The translations under genes were made by a program, and so were the position numbers. Shown one piece after another: positions 34,651 through 49,385 of a stretch of DNA of 64,000 nucleotides. The DNA comes from Umbilicaria muhlenbergii (taxonomy: Eukaryota; Ascomycota; Lecanoromycetes; Umbilicariales; Umbilicariaceae). The notes below the pieces were generated by a model that saw only the letters and a list, made by a program, of their open reading frames with translations, did not search any database and was not told where the DNA came from. The stretch is from contig KK106983.1 in assembly GCA_000611775.1 (NCBI GenBank), positions 344,205-408,204 of the forward strand, written 5' to 3'. Positions within the stretch are counted from its first letter, which is position 1. Each line of letters opens with the position of its first letter.

Positions 34651-37600
34651 TACTGATCACTCAGTACCTTCAGGTGAATGATCATGTTGAAAGCAAATAA
34701 GACATGATGACATCAACACTTCAATCTCATCAAGTCAGTGAAACAGTTGACAATCAAGCTGAGGCAGGCCCTTTGATTAACAGGTTTACATTATCAGTCA
34801 TTAATACTCCTACTTCTGACATCATTGATGATGATGAACATATCACTGCAGGCAACTTCAACAACATCATTAAAGATCTTGAGGCAGTCACTGCTCATAA
34901 TCAGGAGGTCATTGAGCATCAGTGACTACAACTACAACATGTATGACAAGAAATTGAGTTTAAGGACAATAAAAAAGAGCTTCAGAAGTTTAATCAACAT
35001 CTGCAAGAAGATCCTTCAACTACAATTACAGTAAACTCAGAGAACAACACAGGTTCATCACACAAATTATGATGTTGAGTTATGACAGACATCACACCTC
35101 CCCCTTTTTAACATCTTGTAAAGTCATGAGAGCCTCACCTCTATGCAGGAGATGTCAAAGTCATGAGATGAAAACTTCAAGAATACTTGAATGAAATCAA
35201 TCAGAATCAAGAGTTGATGTCAGAGCAATTTTTTATCAAATGAGATTTCATCATCTGAGCAGGCACCTACCTAGAGAAAACAATCATGAGTGACTGATGT
35301 AAGCAGAAGAAGCAGCATGATCACACTTAAATTACTTATAACAATTTTCTGAAGATGCTGAAGAAGAACTTATCCTCTGATGAAGACACAAATGAATGAA
35401 ATATCATCATTTTCAATGCAGTTGAATTCTGTAATCATGATATAATCACCTCTTGATATAATAAATTATCAGAACTCTACCGCTTCCTTACAGCTTCATA
35501 TAAGGAAATTGATGAAATACTCATTTGAGATCACTGATGATTAAGACTTCCTCATCACATTCTGACTGAACTATGATGTTGAGATCTGACGCAGGTTGCA
35601 AGATAATCAGTGCAGGAAATTTCAACACATTTTAACATCATCATCAATCATGAACTGTTCTGAAGTCATTCAGACACTAAAAAGGACTGTTAAAACAAGA
35701 TTGATGACATAAACAAAAGTATGACACTGACATCATATTATGACAGAAAAGAATCTTTCACTGAATAATAAATTTCTCACCCTCAACAATTCAACTGTGA
35801 AAGAGAAAACAATTCATGAGGTTTCTATTAAGAAAGTAGTTATGATCAAAGCTGAAATCTAAATCACATATCAGTTGTGAAGAAAGTGATCATGACAACA
35901 ACACAGATGTTCACAGGACCCTCACACTGACAAGAAGACTTTATTCTCAAGAATGAAGTAAATGCATGAAAAGCAGCAGGCCTTTATATCAAGTGTGAAG
36001 TCATCAATCATTGAACAAATGAATGTATGACAGAATGATCAACAGCAGTCATTACTGCAATTAATATGAATAAATGATTCACAGTCAACCTTCAGCTCAT
36101 CTTTTTACTTATCATTGATGATATCTCACATCTGATATCAGGGCAGTTAAAGGTAAACTCTCATATAACAAGAAATGATCTGAAGAAAAAATACTCATAT
36201 ATTATTAACAATGACAGTCAAGGCAATATTATCACATGATATGTTGTCAATGAACTGTCTTTACAAACTGAACCTTATGAAGCTCAAGTCAACACATGAG
36301 ATAATATGATTGACTTGTCAGAATCTGTCATATTGACTATTATGATGTATGACATCAACAGTTAATTTTATCATTATAACAGCTGCTTCCTTGTCACATG
36401 AGACAACACATCAGCTTCTTTCATCCTCAGGTTATTATTCCTAGTCAATGCAAACCTGAATCATGAATATGACATGAGGAAATTCCTATGAAAAAAGGTG
36501 AAGCATATCACAGCACACTGAGTATTCACTGTTAATGAAAAGAAGGTGCTGAAGAACATTCTACATATAAATAACCTTTTCATTATGAAATACTTCATAG
36601 GACTGTCAGATTTAATGATTAATATAAAAGAATATACCCTTCAGATGAACTCATTACAGTACAACAGAAGTAATGATGTGTACAACACATTATCTTTTGA
36701 ATATCATGACTTCACAGACATATTTCAGGTGACTGAGAAGCAGTCTTTGCTTGAGAGAGGTTCACATGATCATGTCATTAACTTGAAATCAGAGCAGCAA
36801 CCTTCATTCAGAAAGTTATACTTGATGTCTTTAATTAAACTCAATGTACTGAAGGTATATCTAGATGACATCATGAAGGCAGGTATAATCTGTAAATTAA
36901 TATCACTTGCAGCTTCACCTGTTATGTTTGTACTGAAATCAGACAGCAGCCTATGATTAGTCATTGATTATAAGCGCTTGAACAATATTACTATTAAGAA
37001 TCATTACTCATTATCACTTATATCAGACATGTTAAATCATCTTCAAGGAGCTAAGAAGTTCACTAAGCTGAACTGCAAGAATGCATATAATTGAATATGA
37101 ATTAAGAGCAGAGATGAGTGAAAAACAGCATTCTGAACATGATTCAAGCTGTTTGAATATCTTGTCATGCTTTTTAATCTTATGAATGCTCCTGTTATGT
37201 TTCAAGCCTTCATTGATAAAGTGCTTGATGAGTTTTTAAACATCACATGCATGATCTACTTGAATGATATCTTGATCTTTAGCAAAGATGAGTTTAAGCA
37301 TGAAGAGCATGTACAACAAGTACTAAGTGCATTATGACATCATGATCTTCATCTTAAGATCAGTAAGTGCTCATTCAATGCAATGAAAGTGAACTTCCTA
37401 GGATTCAAGATTAACACAAAAGGCATATACATGAACTTGAAGAGAATTTAAGCTGTTGAAGAATGACTGCCCCTGAAGAATGTTCATGAATTGCAGATCT
37501 TTTTAAGCTTCATTAACTTCTTCTGAAGGTTTATAAGAGATTATTCATGAATTACAGCATCACTGTTAAACCTCTTGAAAACAGGAAGGAATAAAAAGAA

Positions 37601-38670
37601 GATTAAGATTATATTAAATTTTTTTTCAACTCACTGAACTGCTCCTCATCAAGACATTGAAGGAAAGCAGAGCAGCTTAATCTCATTGCAGAGGTTTAAC
37701 ATAAATTATTCAACATGCAGCTCATAAGTCAGAGGAGAGTTACAACAAAAAAACATCATATCTGCTTCTTTTTCACTTTCAGAAGTCACATTGAAAGCAT
37801 TTAATGCTCTGAAGGAAACCTTCATGAGTGCTTCATTACTACACTACTTCAATGAAAACAAACTCATGAAGGTTGAAATGAACGCCTCTGAATTCACAAT
37901 TAATGAAATCTTGATGCAACACTTCAAGGTCAATGATTAATTGCACTGATTATTAATTACTTACTACAGCAAGAAGCTGCTAAATACTGAGACTTAATAT
38001 AATACAGATGAGCAAGAGCTCCTTGTCATTATGAAAGTCATGCATCATTGACAGCACTACTGTCAGGGTGCTAAACATCAAATTGTCATACTGACTGATC
38101 ATGCAAACCTTGTTTGATTCATGACTACCTCAAACCTCACATGAAGGCAGCTCAAATGAGCTGAGAAGCTTGCTGAATATGACTTCAAAGTCACATATCA
38201 AGAAGACAAGAAGAACTCTGTTGATGATTTATTAAAATGACCTGATTATGAACTGCTGAAGACTGTCAGTACCTCAACTGCTGCTGAAATAATATGACAG
38301 TCCTTCCACTTGAGAAGTGAGGATTATAAGTTAATACAGAAGAAATTATACACACTTGCTGTGATGACACTGCAGTCAAGGGCAGTATGACAGAAGTTAT
38401 GACAAGAGAACATCATATCTGTCATAATGAATATTACTGATACAATGAACACTGAAGAGGATGATCTCATTAAAATCTCAGCAGTGTGAAATCTACCTGC
38501 TCAAAAAGAAGCAAGCTGTAATGAAAATGATGAAAATGTCATGTTAAATGAAGTCAGTGATATCATTAAAACATCAGCAGTGTATTACCTACTCAGTATG
38601 ATGATTACTGAAGACAGCAGTCTCATCAGAACATCAATGATGTGAAATTTATCTGCTCAAGAAGAAGCAA

Positions 38671-38850
38671 GCTGTGATGAATATGTCAATATGATGAATA
38701 CTGAAGCTGATGACATGACTGAAACATCAGCAGTTCATGATCTACATGCTCAAGAAGCAAGCTGTGATGAATATATTAATATGATGAATACTGAAGCTGA
38801 TGATACAATTGAAACATCAGCAGTTCATGACCTACATGCTTAAGAAGCAA
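38671..38850 (+). repeat. 90-bp tandem repeat in the B1 spacer
   Basis: Two units, 38671-38760 and 38761-38850, each starting GCTGTGATGAATAT and containing GAAACATCAGCAGTTCATGA. More degenerate units can be traced back to about 38440. The 90-bp length keeps a reading frame, as expected of an expanding spacer between RNase H and integrase. The related element B2 has a shorter, scrambled version (about 45600-46230). Confidence 0.8.
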
Positions 38851-40684
38851 GTCATGACTGAATAAGAAAGCTTAAATATGCAGAGCCTCAACAGCACTCA
38901 ATTAAGAATAACTCAGTAAACACTGCAGTTATGAACAGTGATGCAAGTCATGTTCTTATTAATCTTCAAATTGAGGATAGTGCTTCTGCTGACATTATTG
39001 AAGTGCTTCAACTCATGTTTACTCACTCACCAATAGGTGAGGAGATAACAGCTTATATAAGAATATTTATTAAACAACTTAAACATGTGATTCATACTGA
39101 GCAGTCAAAAGACAGTTTGATATGATGAGTATGACAGAGATTAACTACCTCTCTTGAGAATAAAAACAACTTGGCTGAGTCTGAGATGACAAATATGAAT
39201 ATAGACATGAACTCTGAGATGATCATGACATCAGAGATGCAGTCAAATATGACATTTATACTGTTAAATATATGAAAATGTTGGCAAGAAATAGATGATA
39301 TCATACATTATGATGATAAGATTTACATTTCACAGAACTCTGCCCTTCACAATGCAGTGATCAGTTGATTTCATGATGATGTTTTTGCAGATCATTTCAG
39401 GAAGTCAAGAATTACAAAATTGATGCAGTGATTTTATGACTGACTTGATGCTGTCAGAGATGTATGATGTTACTGTCATGATTGTGTTGAATGTCAAAAG
39501 GTGAAGTCAGCTCATCACAAATCATATAAATTATTGAACTCATTATCAATCCTGAAAGTGTCATGACATATGATGACAATGAACTTCATTACAGACCTGT
39601 CACTGAGCAGCACATATGAAAGTATGACATGAGATTCAATCCTCATCATAATTGATAAGTTGATTAAAATGGCTCATTATATTCTTGTACAGAAGACAAT
39701 GTCAGTTGCTGACTTCATTGAAGTGTTTATTCAGGATATTATCAAGCATCATGACATGTCAAAAGTTTTAGTCACAGACAGAGATAAGTTTTTTATGTCA
39801 GAGCAATGAATCAGCTTCTGCTTTCACATGTGATGCTGTTGTAACATGTCAACAGCTTTTCACCCGCAAACTGACAGTTAAACAAAGAGGCAGAATCAGT
39901 CCCTGAAGATGTATTTATACATATTTGTTGATGAGCAGCAAGAGAATTGAGTCAAGCTTTTACTCTGCATGAAGTTCTCATACAACAACTTCATACATGC
40001 TGCTATGAGAAAGAGCCCCTTTCAGCTTAACTTAAAGTGAGACCCTCAGATGAGCTTAAGTAGGCTGCTTATACAACACTCATATGAACAAATAAGACTC
40101 TATGCAGATGCATAGTGACTTCAAGATTAAATTGCAACAGCTTAAAAGCAGCTATAACAGATTAATGAAATGTATGTAAATTATTATAATCAGCATCAAA
40201 TAAAGATAACATTCAAAGAAGGTGATTTAGTACTGATTAATGAAAAGAATGTGTCAGTGAACAAGCAGATGAAGAAACTGCATTGAAAAAAACTCAGCTC
40301 ATTTATGATATGATGTGTGATAAGTCAGTCATCATATGAACTTGACCTCTCAGAGGATAAAAACATCTATAAAATATTCAACATCACTTTATTGAAGTCA
40401 TTTCAAGGCACATGTCATGTGTTCTCTGCATTGACAGGAAAAGACCTACTACTCAACTGAGATGATGAGTGAGAAGTCAAGGCAATTGTGAATAACTGTG
40501 TTCATGACAGCAGGCTTCAATACCTCATCAAATGAAAGCTGACAGATCAGGTGTGAGATGACACATGAGAATCAACACACTTCATCTGCAATGTAAAGGC
40601 AAAAATGCAGAAATTTCATGCTGATAACTTTGACAAACTGAAATTCAGATGAGCTGTACAACATGACCCTTCAAGGTCAATTGA

Positions 40685-40804
40685 GAAGCTGTTGCAAAAG
40701 TCATGAGTCTTAAGAAAGCTGTCACAAAAGTCATGAGTCTTAAGAAAGCTGTTGCAAAAGTCATGAGCCTTAAGAAAGTTGTCACAAAAGTCATGAGTCT
40801 TAAG
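40685..40804 (+). repeat. 30-bp tandem repeat, four units, at the end of B1 pol
   Basis: Four 30-bp units, each with CAAAAGTCATGAGTCTTAAG (one base differs in the third). It follows the chromo-domain-like segment. The B2 copy lacks the array, so it expanded in B1 after the two copies separated. Confidence 0.9.
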
Positions 40805-42550
40805 AACTGAAAACTTTGTCAGCTTTGTTAACTTGATCTCTTATGACAGAGTCAGTGCTCTACAATAAGAATACAACAGAGGTTATGATGCTACAACAGA
40901 ATCTGTAATAAGATTACTGCACAAACTACATTATAACAGACATGTCACATTGCAGAGAATCAAAGAACACTCAAGTGCAGAAGCATTTCATTTCAGATTT
41001 AAAGATCAAAATGAATCTGAGGTCAACATCTTGCACTCAACCTCTCATCAATGCTGTGTCAAGTCATTTTAATTTATTTACTTGTTTTTCATCATTTTAA
41101 ACTCTTCTTCATTGTTTGATGAAGCCTCTGACCTCATCTCCTCAACATGATGCTGCTCACAGAGTTCAATATACTCTTGATGATGACAAGATTAATGAGT
41201 GTTGAGGATGCAGAAAGTGTGAACAATGCTTTTTAACAAGACAGCAAGAGCTTAAATAAGCTTCTTAAGATTATTAAATTAACATTAATTACCTCATTAT
41301 GAATGTCATGAGACTCATTTTGAGGAGCAGCTGCAAGGGGTGCAAAGAATGCTGATAATAATTAATAAAAGACAACAGCATGAGAATCTGATGATCAGTC
41401 ATTAAACATTATGACTAATTAACAATGCAAAAGTACAGCATAAAGTATGACAAAAGTACAACATAAAGTATAACACTTTGTCATATTAAACAAAACAAAA
41501 GAAAATTAAAAAAGGCAGACTTACAGTGTGCTGTCACCCCTCTGATCATCATAAACATGCATCAGAACAACAACATCAGAGCTTTTAAAGTTAAAAGTAA
41601 TGATGATCAGAGGCTCTGCCGTGCATTGCTCATGAGAGTTGTAAAAAGATATGCAACACATGCAGGCTCTCCTGTCTGACATAAAACAGTGATCAACTTC
41701 AGCTCTTATACAAGAGTCACAGTGAGCAGTACTCAACAACATGTGACTGAGGTTCTCTCAAATCACACATTCATGATGATGAGCCTGCTGCATGTGAGCT
41801 GGCAGCAAGGTATCATCACTACATCACATAAAGCAGGAACTGCTGCTGAAGATGTCACTTAAAAGTAAACACTTGACCCTCTTCAGATGCTGAATAGTTA
41901 ATTTTATCACTCTGTTTTTCTGTCTCTTTCTGAAAATGTTGATCATCACAATTTTGTTCACTGACTCTGACTCAGAGCTCTCCTCATCACACTGAGTCTG
42001 AAGCTTGACAGGCTTCCCTGATGAAGACAGGTCTTCATTATTGTTCATGATTATGAGTTTAAGAGTTTGAGTATTGATTGCTTATATACCATGTTAGCAT
42101 CCATATGAGGTATGACAGAAAGTATAACACTGCAAATGAGGCATGAGCTGCAAGCTTCATGATGCTTCCTTCATGAGATGAACACCTCTGCAATGAGAGA
42201 TGATGTCATGAAGTCATCAAGTCACTCAATGAGCTGTGAAAAAGTCATGAGAAGTATGACAACATGTTATAATAGAAATGATGAAGAAGAAACACAAGGG
42301 AAGAGGTGTTTTGAACTTACAATAAACATTATGATTTTTAATGTTTATGTTATGAAGAAAGCTTACTGCCAGTGTGATATCATCACAATTAAATGAGGGC
42401 ATGTGATTAATCTTACTTTAATGCAGTCCTGCGTGATCACTTTATAAGCTCAACATGCTCATCCTACAACCTCAACTGTTACAACATCATAATGAAGTTT
42501 ATGAGCGGTCAGTTGACTTCAGGGACAGCGTCATGAGAAGAGGAATATTG

Positions 42551-42841
42551 TGTCAGAGTCATCATATAATAGTATGACAGTATGACACTAATACAACACT
42601 AGTACAACATTATAGTATGACACTATAGTATGACATTATATAGATATGATGACTCAGCGCTTAGTGTCTTGGCATTAAGTAAAACTCTTCACAAGGAGGT
42701 TCAGAAACCTGCTTCCTCAGTGATCAGTTTTGTCATCAAATAGAAGACATATAATCATTGCATTGACTTATCATAACTATATTGCCTACGACACCCTGTT
42801 CAACTTTTATATGATGACCGTCATACACTCACCCCCTTACA
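42551..42841 (+). repeat. LTR-B shared by B1 and B2
   Basis: Preceded by a purine tract (GAGAAGAGGAATATTG), as a 3' LTR of B1 should be, and followed directly by B-family internal sequence, as a 5' LTR of B2 would be. Confidence 0.75.
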
Positions 42842-45800
42842 CATTAAAACAAGATTAATGATATAAACAAAAGTATGACACAAATGTCATATTATGACAG
42901 AAAAGAATCCCTCACTGAATAATAAACAATCTGCACTCAATTCACTCAAAACAGTCACAGAAGAGGAAACAACTCATGAGGTTTTTATTAAGAAAGTAAC
43001 TGCAATCAGAGTCAGAACCTTAATCACTTATTAATCACTGAAAAAACAATTATGATGATGACATAAACATTCATGACTTCCTCATGCTGACAAGGAGACT
43101 TTATTTCAAAGAATAAAGTGAATGCACAAAAAGCAGTAAGCCTTTATATCAAGTGTGAAGTCATCAATCATTAAATAAATGAGTGTACAACAGGATGATC
43201 AACAGCAGTCATTATTATAATTGATGCAAATAATAATCAACCTTCAGCTTATCTTCTTATTTATTATTGATGATATTTCACATCTGATATCAGAGCAGTT
43301 AAAGATAAACTTTCATACAACAAGAAATGATCTGAAGAAAAGATACTCATATATTATTGATAATGACAGTCAAGGCAATATTATCACATGATATGTTGTC
43401 AATGAACTATCTTTACAAACTGAACCTTATGAAGCTCAAGTTAATGCATGAGACAATGTGATTAACTTGCTGAAGTCTGTCATATTAATTATTATGATGT
43501 ATGACATCAACAGTTAACTTTACTATTATAACAGCTGCTTCTTTATCACTTTAAATAATACATTAACATTTTTCATCCTCAGGTTACTCTTCCTAGTCAA
43601 TGCAAACCTGAGTTATGAATATGACACGGGAAAATTCCTATGGAAAAAGGTAAAGCATATTATAACACACTGAATATTCACTGTCAGTGAGAAGAAGGCG
43701 CTGAAAAGTGTTTTACATATAAACAACCTTTTTATCATAAATCACTTCATAGAACCGTCAGACTTAATGATTAATATGAAAAAATATACTCTACAAATAA
43801 ACTCATTGTGATACAACAAAGGATATGACAATGTCTATGACAGTTTATCTCTTGAATATCATGATTTTGCAGACATATTTCAGATGATTGAGAAGTAGTC
43901 TCTGTCTGAGAGAAATTCACATGATCATGTCATTAACTTGAAACTGAGGCAGCAATCTTCATTTAGAAAGTTATACTTAATGTCTTTAATTAAACTTAAT
44001 GTACTGAAGGTATATTTAGATGATGTTATAAAAATAAACATAATTTGTAAATTAATATCATCTGCAGCTTCACCTGTTATGTTTGTACTGAAATCAGACA
44101 GCAGCCTATGACTAGTCATTAATTATAAGCACTTAAATGATATTATCATTAAAAATCACTACTCATTATCACTTATATCAGACATGTTGAATCATCTTCA
44201 AGAAGTTAAGAAGTTCACTAAGCTAAACTGCAAGAATGCATATAATTGAATATGAATCAAGGGTGAAGATGAGTGAAAAATAACATTCTGAACATGATTT
44301 AACTTGTTCAAATATCTTATTATGTTTTTCAGTCTCATGAATGCTCCTGTTATGTTTCAAGCCTTTATTAATAAAGCACTTGATAAGTTTTTAGACATCA
44401 CATGCATGATTTACTTGAATGATATCTTGATCTTTAGCAAAGATGAGTCTAAGCATGAAGAGCATGTATGATAAGTACTAAATGCATTATGATGTCATGA
44501 TCTTCATCTTAAGATCAGTAAGTGCTCATTCAATGCAACAGAAGTGAACTTCCTAGGATTTAAAATTAACACAAAAGACATATACATAAATTTAAAAAAA
44601 ATTTAAGTTGTTGAAGAATGACTGCTCTTGAAGAACATTCATAAATTACAGGTCTTTTTAAGCTTCATTAACTTCTTTTAAAGGTTTATAAGAGATTATT
44701 CATGAATTACAGCATTACTGTTAAACCTTTTGAAAACAGGAAGGAATAAAAAGAAGATTAAAATTATATTAAGTTTTTTTTCAACTCACTGAACTGCTCC
44801 TCATCAAGATATTGAAGGGAAGCAGAGCAGCTTAATCTTATTATAAAGATTTAACATGAGTCATTCAGCATGCAGTTCACAGGTTAAAGGAAAGTTATAA
44901 TAAAAAAATATCATACTTGCTTCTTTTTCACTTTCAGAAGTTGTATTGAAAATATTTAATGCTCTGAAGAAGACCTTCATGAGTGCTTCATTATTATACT
45001 ACTTCAATGAAAATAAACTCATGAGGGTTGAAACAGACGCCTCTGAATTCATAATTAATGAAATCTTAATGCAACACTTCAAGGTTGACAGTCAATTGCA
45101 CTGATTATTAATTACTTACTACAGCAAGAAGCTGTTAAATACTGAGACTTAATATAATACAGATGAGCAAGAGCTCCTTTTTATCATGAAAGTCATGCAT
45201 CATTAACAGCACTACTGTCAAGGTGCTAAACATTAAATTATTATATTGATTGATCATGCAAACCTCATTTGATTCATGATTACTTTAAACCTCACATGAA
45301 GGTAGCTCAAATGAGCTGAAAAGCTTATTGAATACAACTTCAAAGTCACATATCAAGAAGGCAAGAAGAACTCTGCTGATGATTTCTTAAAACAGCCTGA
45401 TTATGAATTATTAAAGATTATCAGCACCTCAACTGCTGCTGAAATAATGTGACAGTCCTTTCACTTGAGAAGTCAAGATTATAAGTTAATACAAGAGGAA
45501 TTATACATGCTTGCTGCAATGACACTGCAGTCAAGATACTCAGTATGACAGGAGTTACAACAAGAGAACATTATATTTATCATAATAAATATTATCAGTA
45601 CAATAAACACTGAAGATGATGATTTTATTAAAACATTAACAGTGTGAAATTTACCTGCTCAAGAAGAAGCAAGCTGTAATGAAAATGATAAAAATATCAT
45701 GTCAGATGAAGTGAGTGATATCATTAAAACATCAGCAGTGCATCACTTACTCAGTATGATGATTACTAAAGATGATGATCTCATCAGAATATCAACAGTG

Positions 45801-48800
45801 TGAAATTTATCTACTTAAGAAGCAAGCTGTAATAAACTGCAGTTAAAACACTCAGTATGACAGAAGTTACAACAAAAGAATGTTATATTTATCATAATGA
45901 ATACTACTGATACAATGAATACTGAAGATGACAGTCTTATCAAAACATCAGTGATGCAGAATTTATTTACTCAAGAAGAAGTAAACTGTAATAATAAGAG
46001 TGTCATGTCAGAGACTGATAATATGATTAAAACATCAACAGTACATTATTTACCTGCTTTAAAAGCAAGCTGTGTCAAGTCAGAAAAGATCAGCAGTTTT
46101 ATTAAAATATCAGCAGTGTGAAACCTACCTGCTCAAGAAGCAAGTCATATTATGTTAAAAGAAATCAGTAACATTATTAAAATACACATCATGTAACACT
46201 TATCTGCTCAAGAAGCAAGCTGTTACTCAGTTGAAGAGTTTAAGTATGCAGAGCCTCAGCAGCACTCAATTAAAAATAACTCAATAAATATTAAAACTAT
46301 AAATGATGATGCAAGTCACATTTCTATTAATCTTTAAATTGAGGATAATGCTTCTGCTGACACTGTTAAAGTGCTTCAACTCATGTCTACTCACTCATCA
46401 ATAAGTGAGGAGATAACAGCTTATATAAAAATATTTATTAAACAACTTGAACATGTGATTCATACTGAACAGTTGAAAGATGATTTAATATGATAAGTAT
46501 GACAGAGATTAACTACCCTTATTAAGAATAAAAATAACTTGACTGAGTCTGAGATGATAAACATGAATATAGACATGAACCCTGAGATGATCATGACATC
46601 AGAGATGCAGTCAAATATGACATTTATACTGTTAAATGTATGAAAACATTGGCAGGAAATTAAAAATGTCATAAATGAGTAATAAGAGAACTGAGTCAAG
46701 CTTTTACTCTGTATGAAGTTTTCATATAACAACTTTATACATGCTGCTACAGGAAAGAGTCCTTTCCAGCTTAACTTAAAGTGAGACTCACAGATAAGCT
46801 TAAGTAAGCTGTTTATACAGCATTCACATGAACAAATAAGATCTTATGCAGATGCACAATGACTTCAAGATTAAATTACAACAACTCAGAAGTAATTATG
46901 ACAGGTTAATGAAACATATACAAATTATTATAATCAGCGCTGAATGAATATAATGTTCAATGAAGGAGACCTTGTACTGATTAATGAAAAAAATATGTTA
47001 ATGAACAAGCAGATGAAGAAACTGCATTAAAAAAACTCAACTCATTTAAAATATGATGTGTGATAAGTCAGTCATCATATGAACTCAACTTCTCAGAGGA
47101 TTGAAATATTTATAACATGTTCAATGTCACTTTATTGAAGTTATTTCAAGGCACACGTCATGTGTTCTCTGCATTAACAGAAAAAGACCTACTACTTAAT
47201 CAAGATAATGAGTGAGAAGTTAAAACAATTGTGAATAACTGAGTTCATGACAGCAGGCTTCAATACCTCATTAAATAAAAGTTAACAGATCAGGTGTGAG
47301 ATGACACATGAAAATTAACACACTTCATTCACAATGCAAAGACAAAAATACAGAAATTTCATGATGACAACTTTGACAAGCTGAAATTCAGGTGAGTTGT
47401 ATGACATGAATGTAATTAAAGATCATCTTATTTACATGAAAACTTTATCAACTTTGTTCAGCTTGATCTCTTATGATGAAGACTGTGCTCTATGACAAGA
47501 ATACAACAGAAGTTATGACAATTATGTTATTTTTTATAAAAAACATTATAAGTCACATGTGCATGATACAGATGTCAAAATGAGAAAATAATTTTATTAT
47601 TAATTATTACTTCACTATCTCATTCTTTTTTTCATTGTTTAATGAAGCTTTTGATCTCATCTCTTTAATATGATGTTATTCACAGAGTTCAATGTACTCC
47701 TGATAATGATGAGATTGATGAGTGTTGAGGATGCAAAGAGCATAAGCAGTGCTTTTTAATAAAACAGCAAGAGCCTGAATGAGCTCCTCAAAACTACTGA
47801 ATTAACAAATGTTGACCTCAAGAAAGTTAAAAAACTCATGTTGAGAAGCAGCTGTGAAAAGTGTGAAGAATATCAATAATGATCAGTAAGAAGTGACAGC
47901 ATGAGGATTAATTAATTGACTGTCAAGCATTATACATAATTAGCATATCAATAGTATGACAGTATAACAAGATGTCATGTGTATAACAGATATAACATAA
48001 TTATGATAAATAAAACAAAATGAAAGAGAATTAAAAAAAAAATTTACAGTGTGCTGTCACCCCTTTTGTCATCATAAGCACATGCACATGAGACAACAAC
48101 ATCAGATCTCTCAGAGGTCAGAGTAATGATGATCAAAGACTTCATCATGCATTAATCATGAAGATTGTGAAGTGATGTGCAATGAGTGCAGGCTGAATTA
48201 ATCTGCAACATGAAGCATTAATCAACTCTAACTCTTCTGCAAGAGTTACAGTGAGCAGTACTTGACAGCATGTGACTGAGATTTTTTTAAATCACACACT
48301 CATGATGATGAGCCTGCTGCACATGAGCTGGCAGTGAGGTATCATCATGACATCACACAGAGTAAAACTCTTCATCAGAAGCATCATCTGAAGGTAAATG
48401 TTAAATTCTCTTCAAATGTTAAATAATTTATTTTCCTCCTCTGCTTCCTCATCTCTTTTTAAAGGTGTCAATCATCATGAGCTCATTTGTTAATGATAAT
48501 ACCTCAGAGCTCTCCTCATCACATTAAGCATGAAGATTGACAGGCTTGCTTGATGAAGACAGGTCTTCACTGTTGTTCATGATTATAAGTTCAATCATTC
48601 AAATATTGATGAGTTATATACACTATGTTAGCATTCATACAATGTATGACAGAAAATATGACATCACAAAAAATGTTGAGTCATGAGCTGCAAACTTCAT
48701 GATGCTCTCTTCATGAGGTGAATACCTCTGCAATGAAGATGACATCATGAAGTCATCAAGTCACTTAGTGAGCTGTGAAAAGGTCATGAGATGTACAACA

Positions 48801-49088
48801 ACATGTTGTAAAACAAATGATAAAGAATACACACAAAGGAGAGACATTTTAAACTTACAGTAAACATGATTATTTTAATATTTATATTATGAAGAAAGCT
48901 TACTGCCAGGTGTGATATCATCATAATTAAGTGAAAATATATGATTAACCTTATCTTAATGCAGTCTTGTGTGATCACTTTATAATCTCAACATGCTCAC
49001 TCTACAACCTCAACTGTTATGACGTCATAATGAAGTTTATGAGTGATTAGTTGACTTCAGGGACAGCATCATGAGAAGAGAAATGCTG
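42842..49088 (+). mobile_element. Gypsy chromovirus fossil B2, shorter internal region
   Basis: Internal sequence of the B family between two LTR-B copies. It starts with sequence matching B1 from about 35690, so the gag part present in B1 is absent, and it also has a shorter integrase region. RT (about 43930-44700) and RNase H (about 44930-45400) remains align with B1 with differences that are almost all transitions. Broken throughout. Confidence 0.75.
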
Positions 49089-49385
49089 TGTTAAAATCAT
49101 CATATAATAGTATGATAATACAACACTATAATATGACACTATAGTACAACACTATAGTATGACACTATAGTATGACATTATATAAACATGATGACTCAGC
49201 GCTTAGCGCCTTGACATCAAGTGAAAACTCTTCACAAGAAAGTTCAAAAACCTGCTTCCTCAGTGATCAGTTTTGTCATTGAATAGAAGATGTATAATCA
49301 CTGCATTAACTTGATCATAATTTTACTGCTTATGACACCTTATTCAATACCTTTATGATGATCATCATATACTCAGCCTCTTACA
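49089..49385 (+). repeat. B2 3' LTR (LTR-B)
   Basis: Starts TGTTAAAATCATCATATAA after a purine tract (GAGAAGAGAAATGC) and ends CAGCCTCTTACA. What follows is unrelated, so this is the right end of the LTR-sharing array. Confidence 0.75.

Larger units (their letters stand above)
34360..42841 (+). mobile_element. Gypsy chromovirus fossil B1, full length
   Basis: An 8.5-kb element with LTR-B copies at 34360-34650 and 42551-42841. Plus-strand domains in Gypsy order: gag (about 34700-35690), protease-like region (about 36050-36350), reverse transcriptase (about 36780-37560), RNase H (about 37780-38260), a spacer with tandem repeats, integrase with zinc and catalytic regions (about 39310-40040), and a chromo-domain-like segment (about 40460-40640) that marks it as a chromovirus. 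A further 1.7 kb without a known domain precedes the 3' LTR. Many breaks; clearly a fossil. Confidence 0.8.

Noticed and set aside
36546-36956. Plus-strand frame of 136 codons as a possible host gene
   Set aside because: It is the protease-RT border of the Gypsy B1 fossil, and the same region occurs in B2 and B3.
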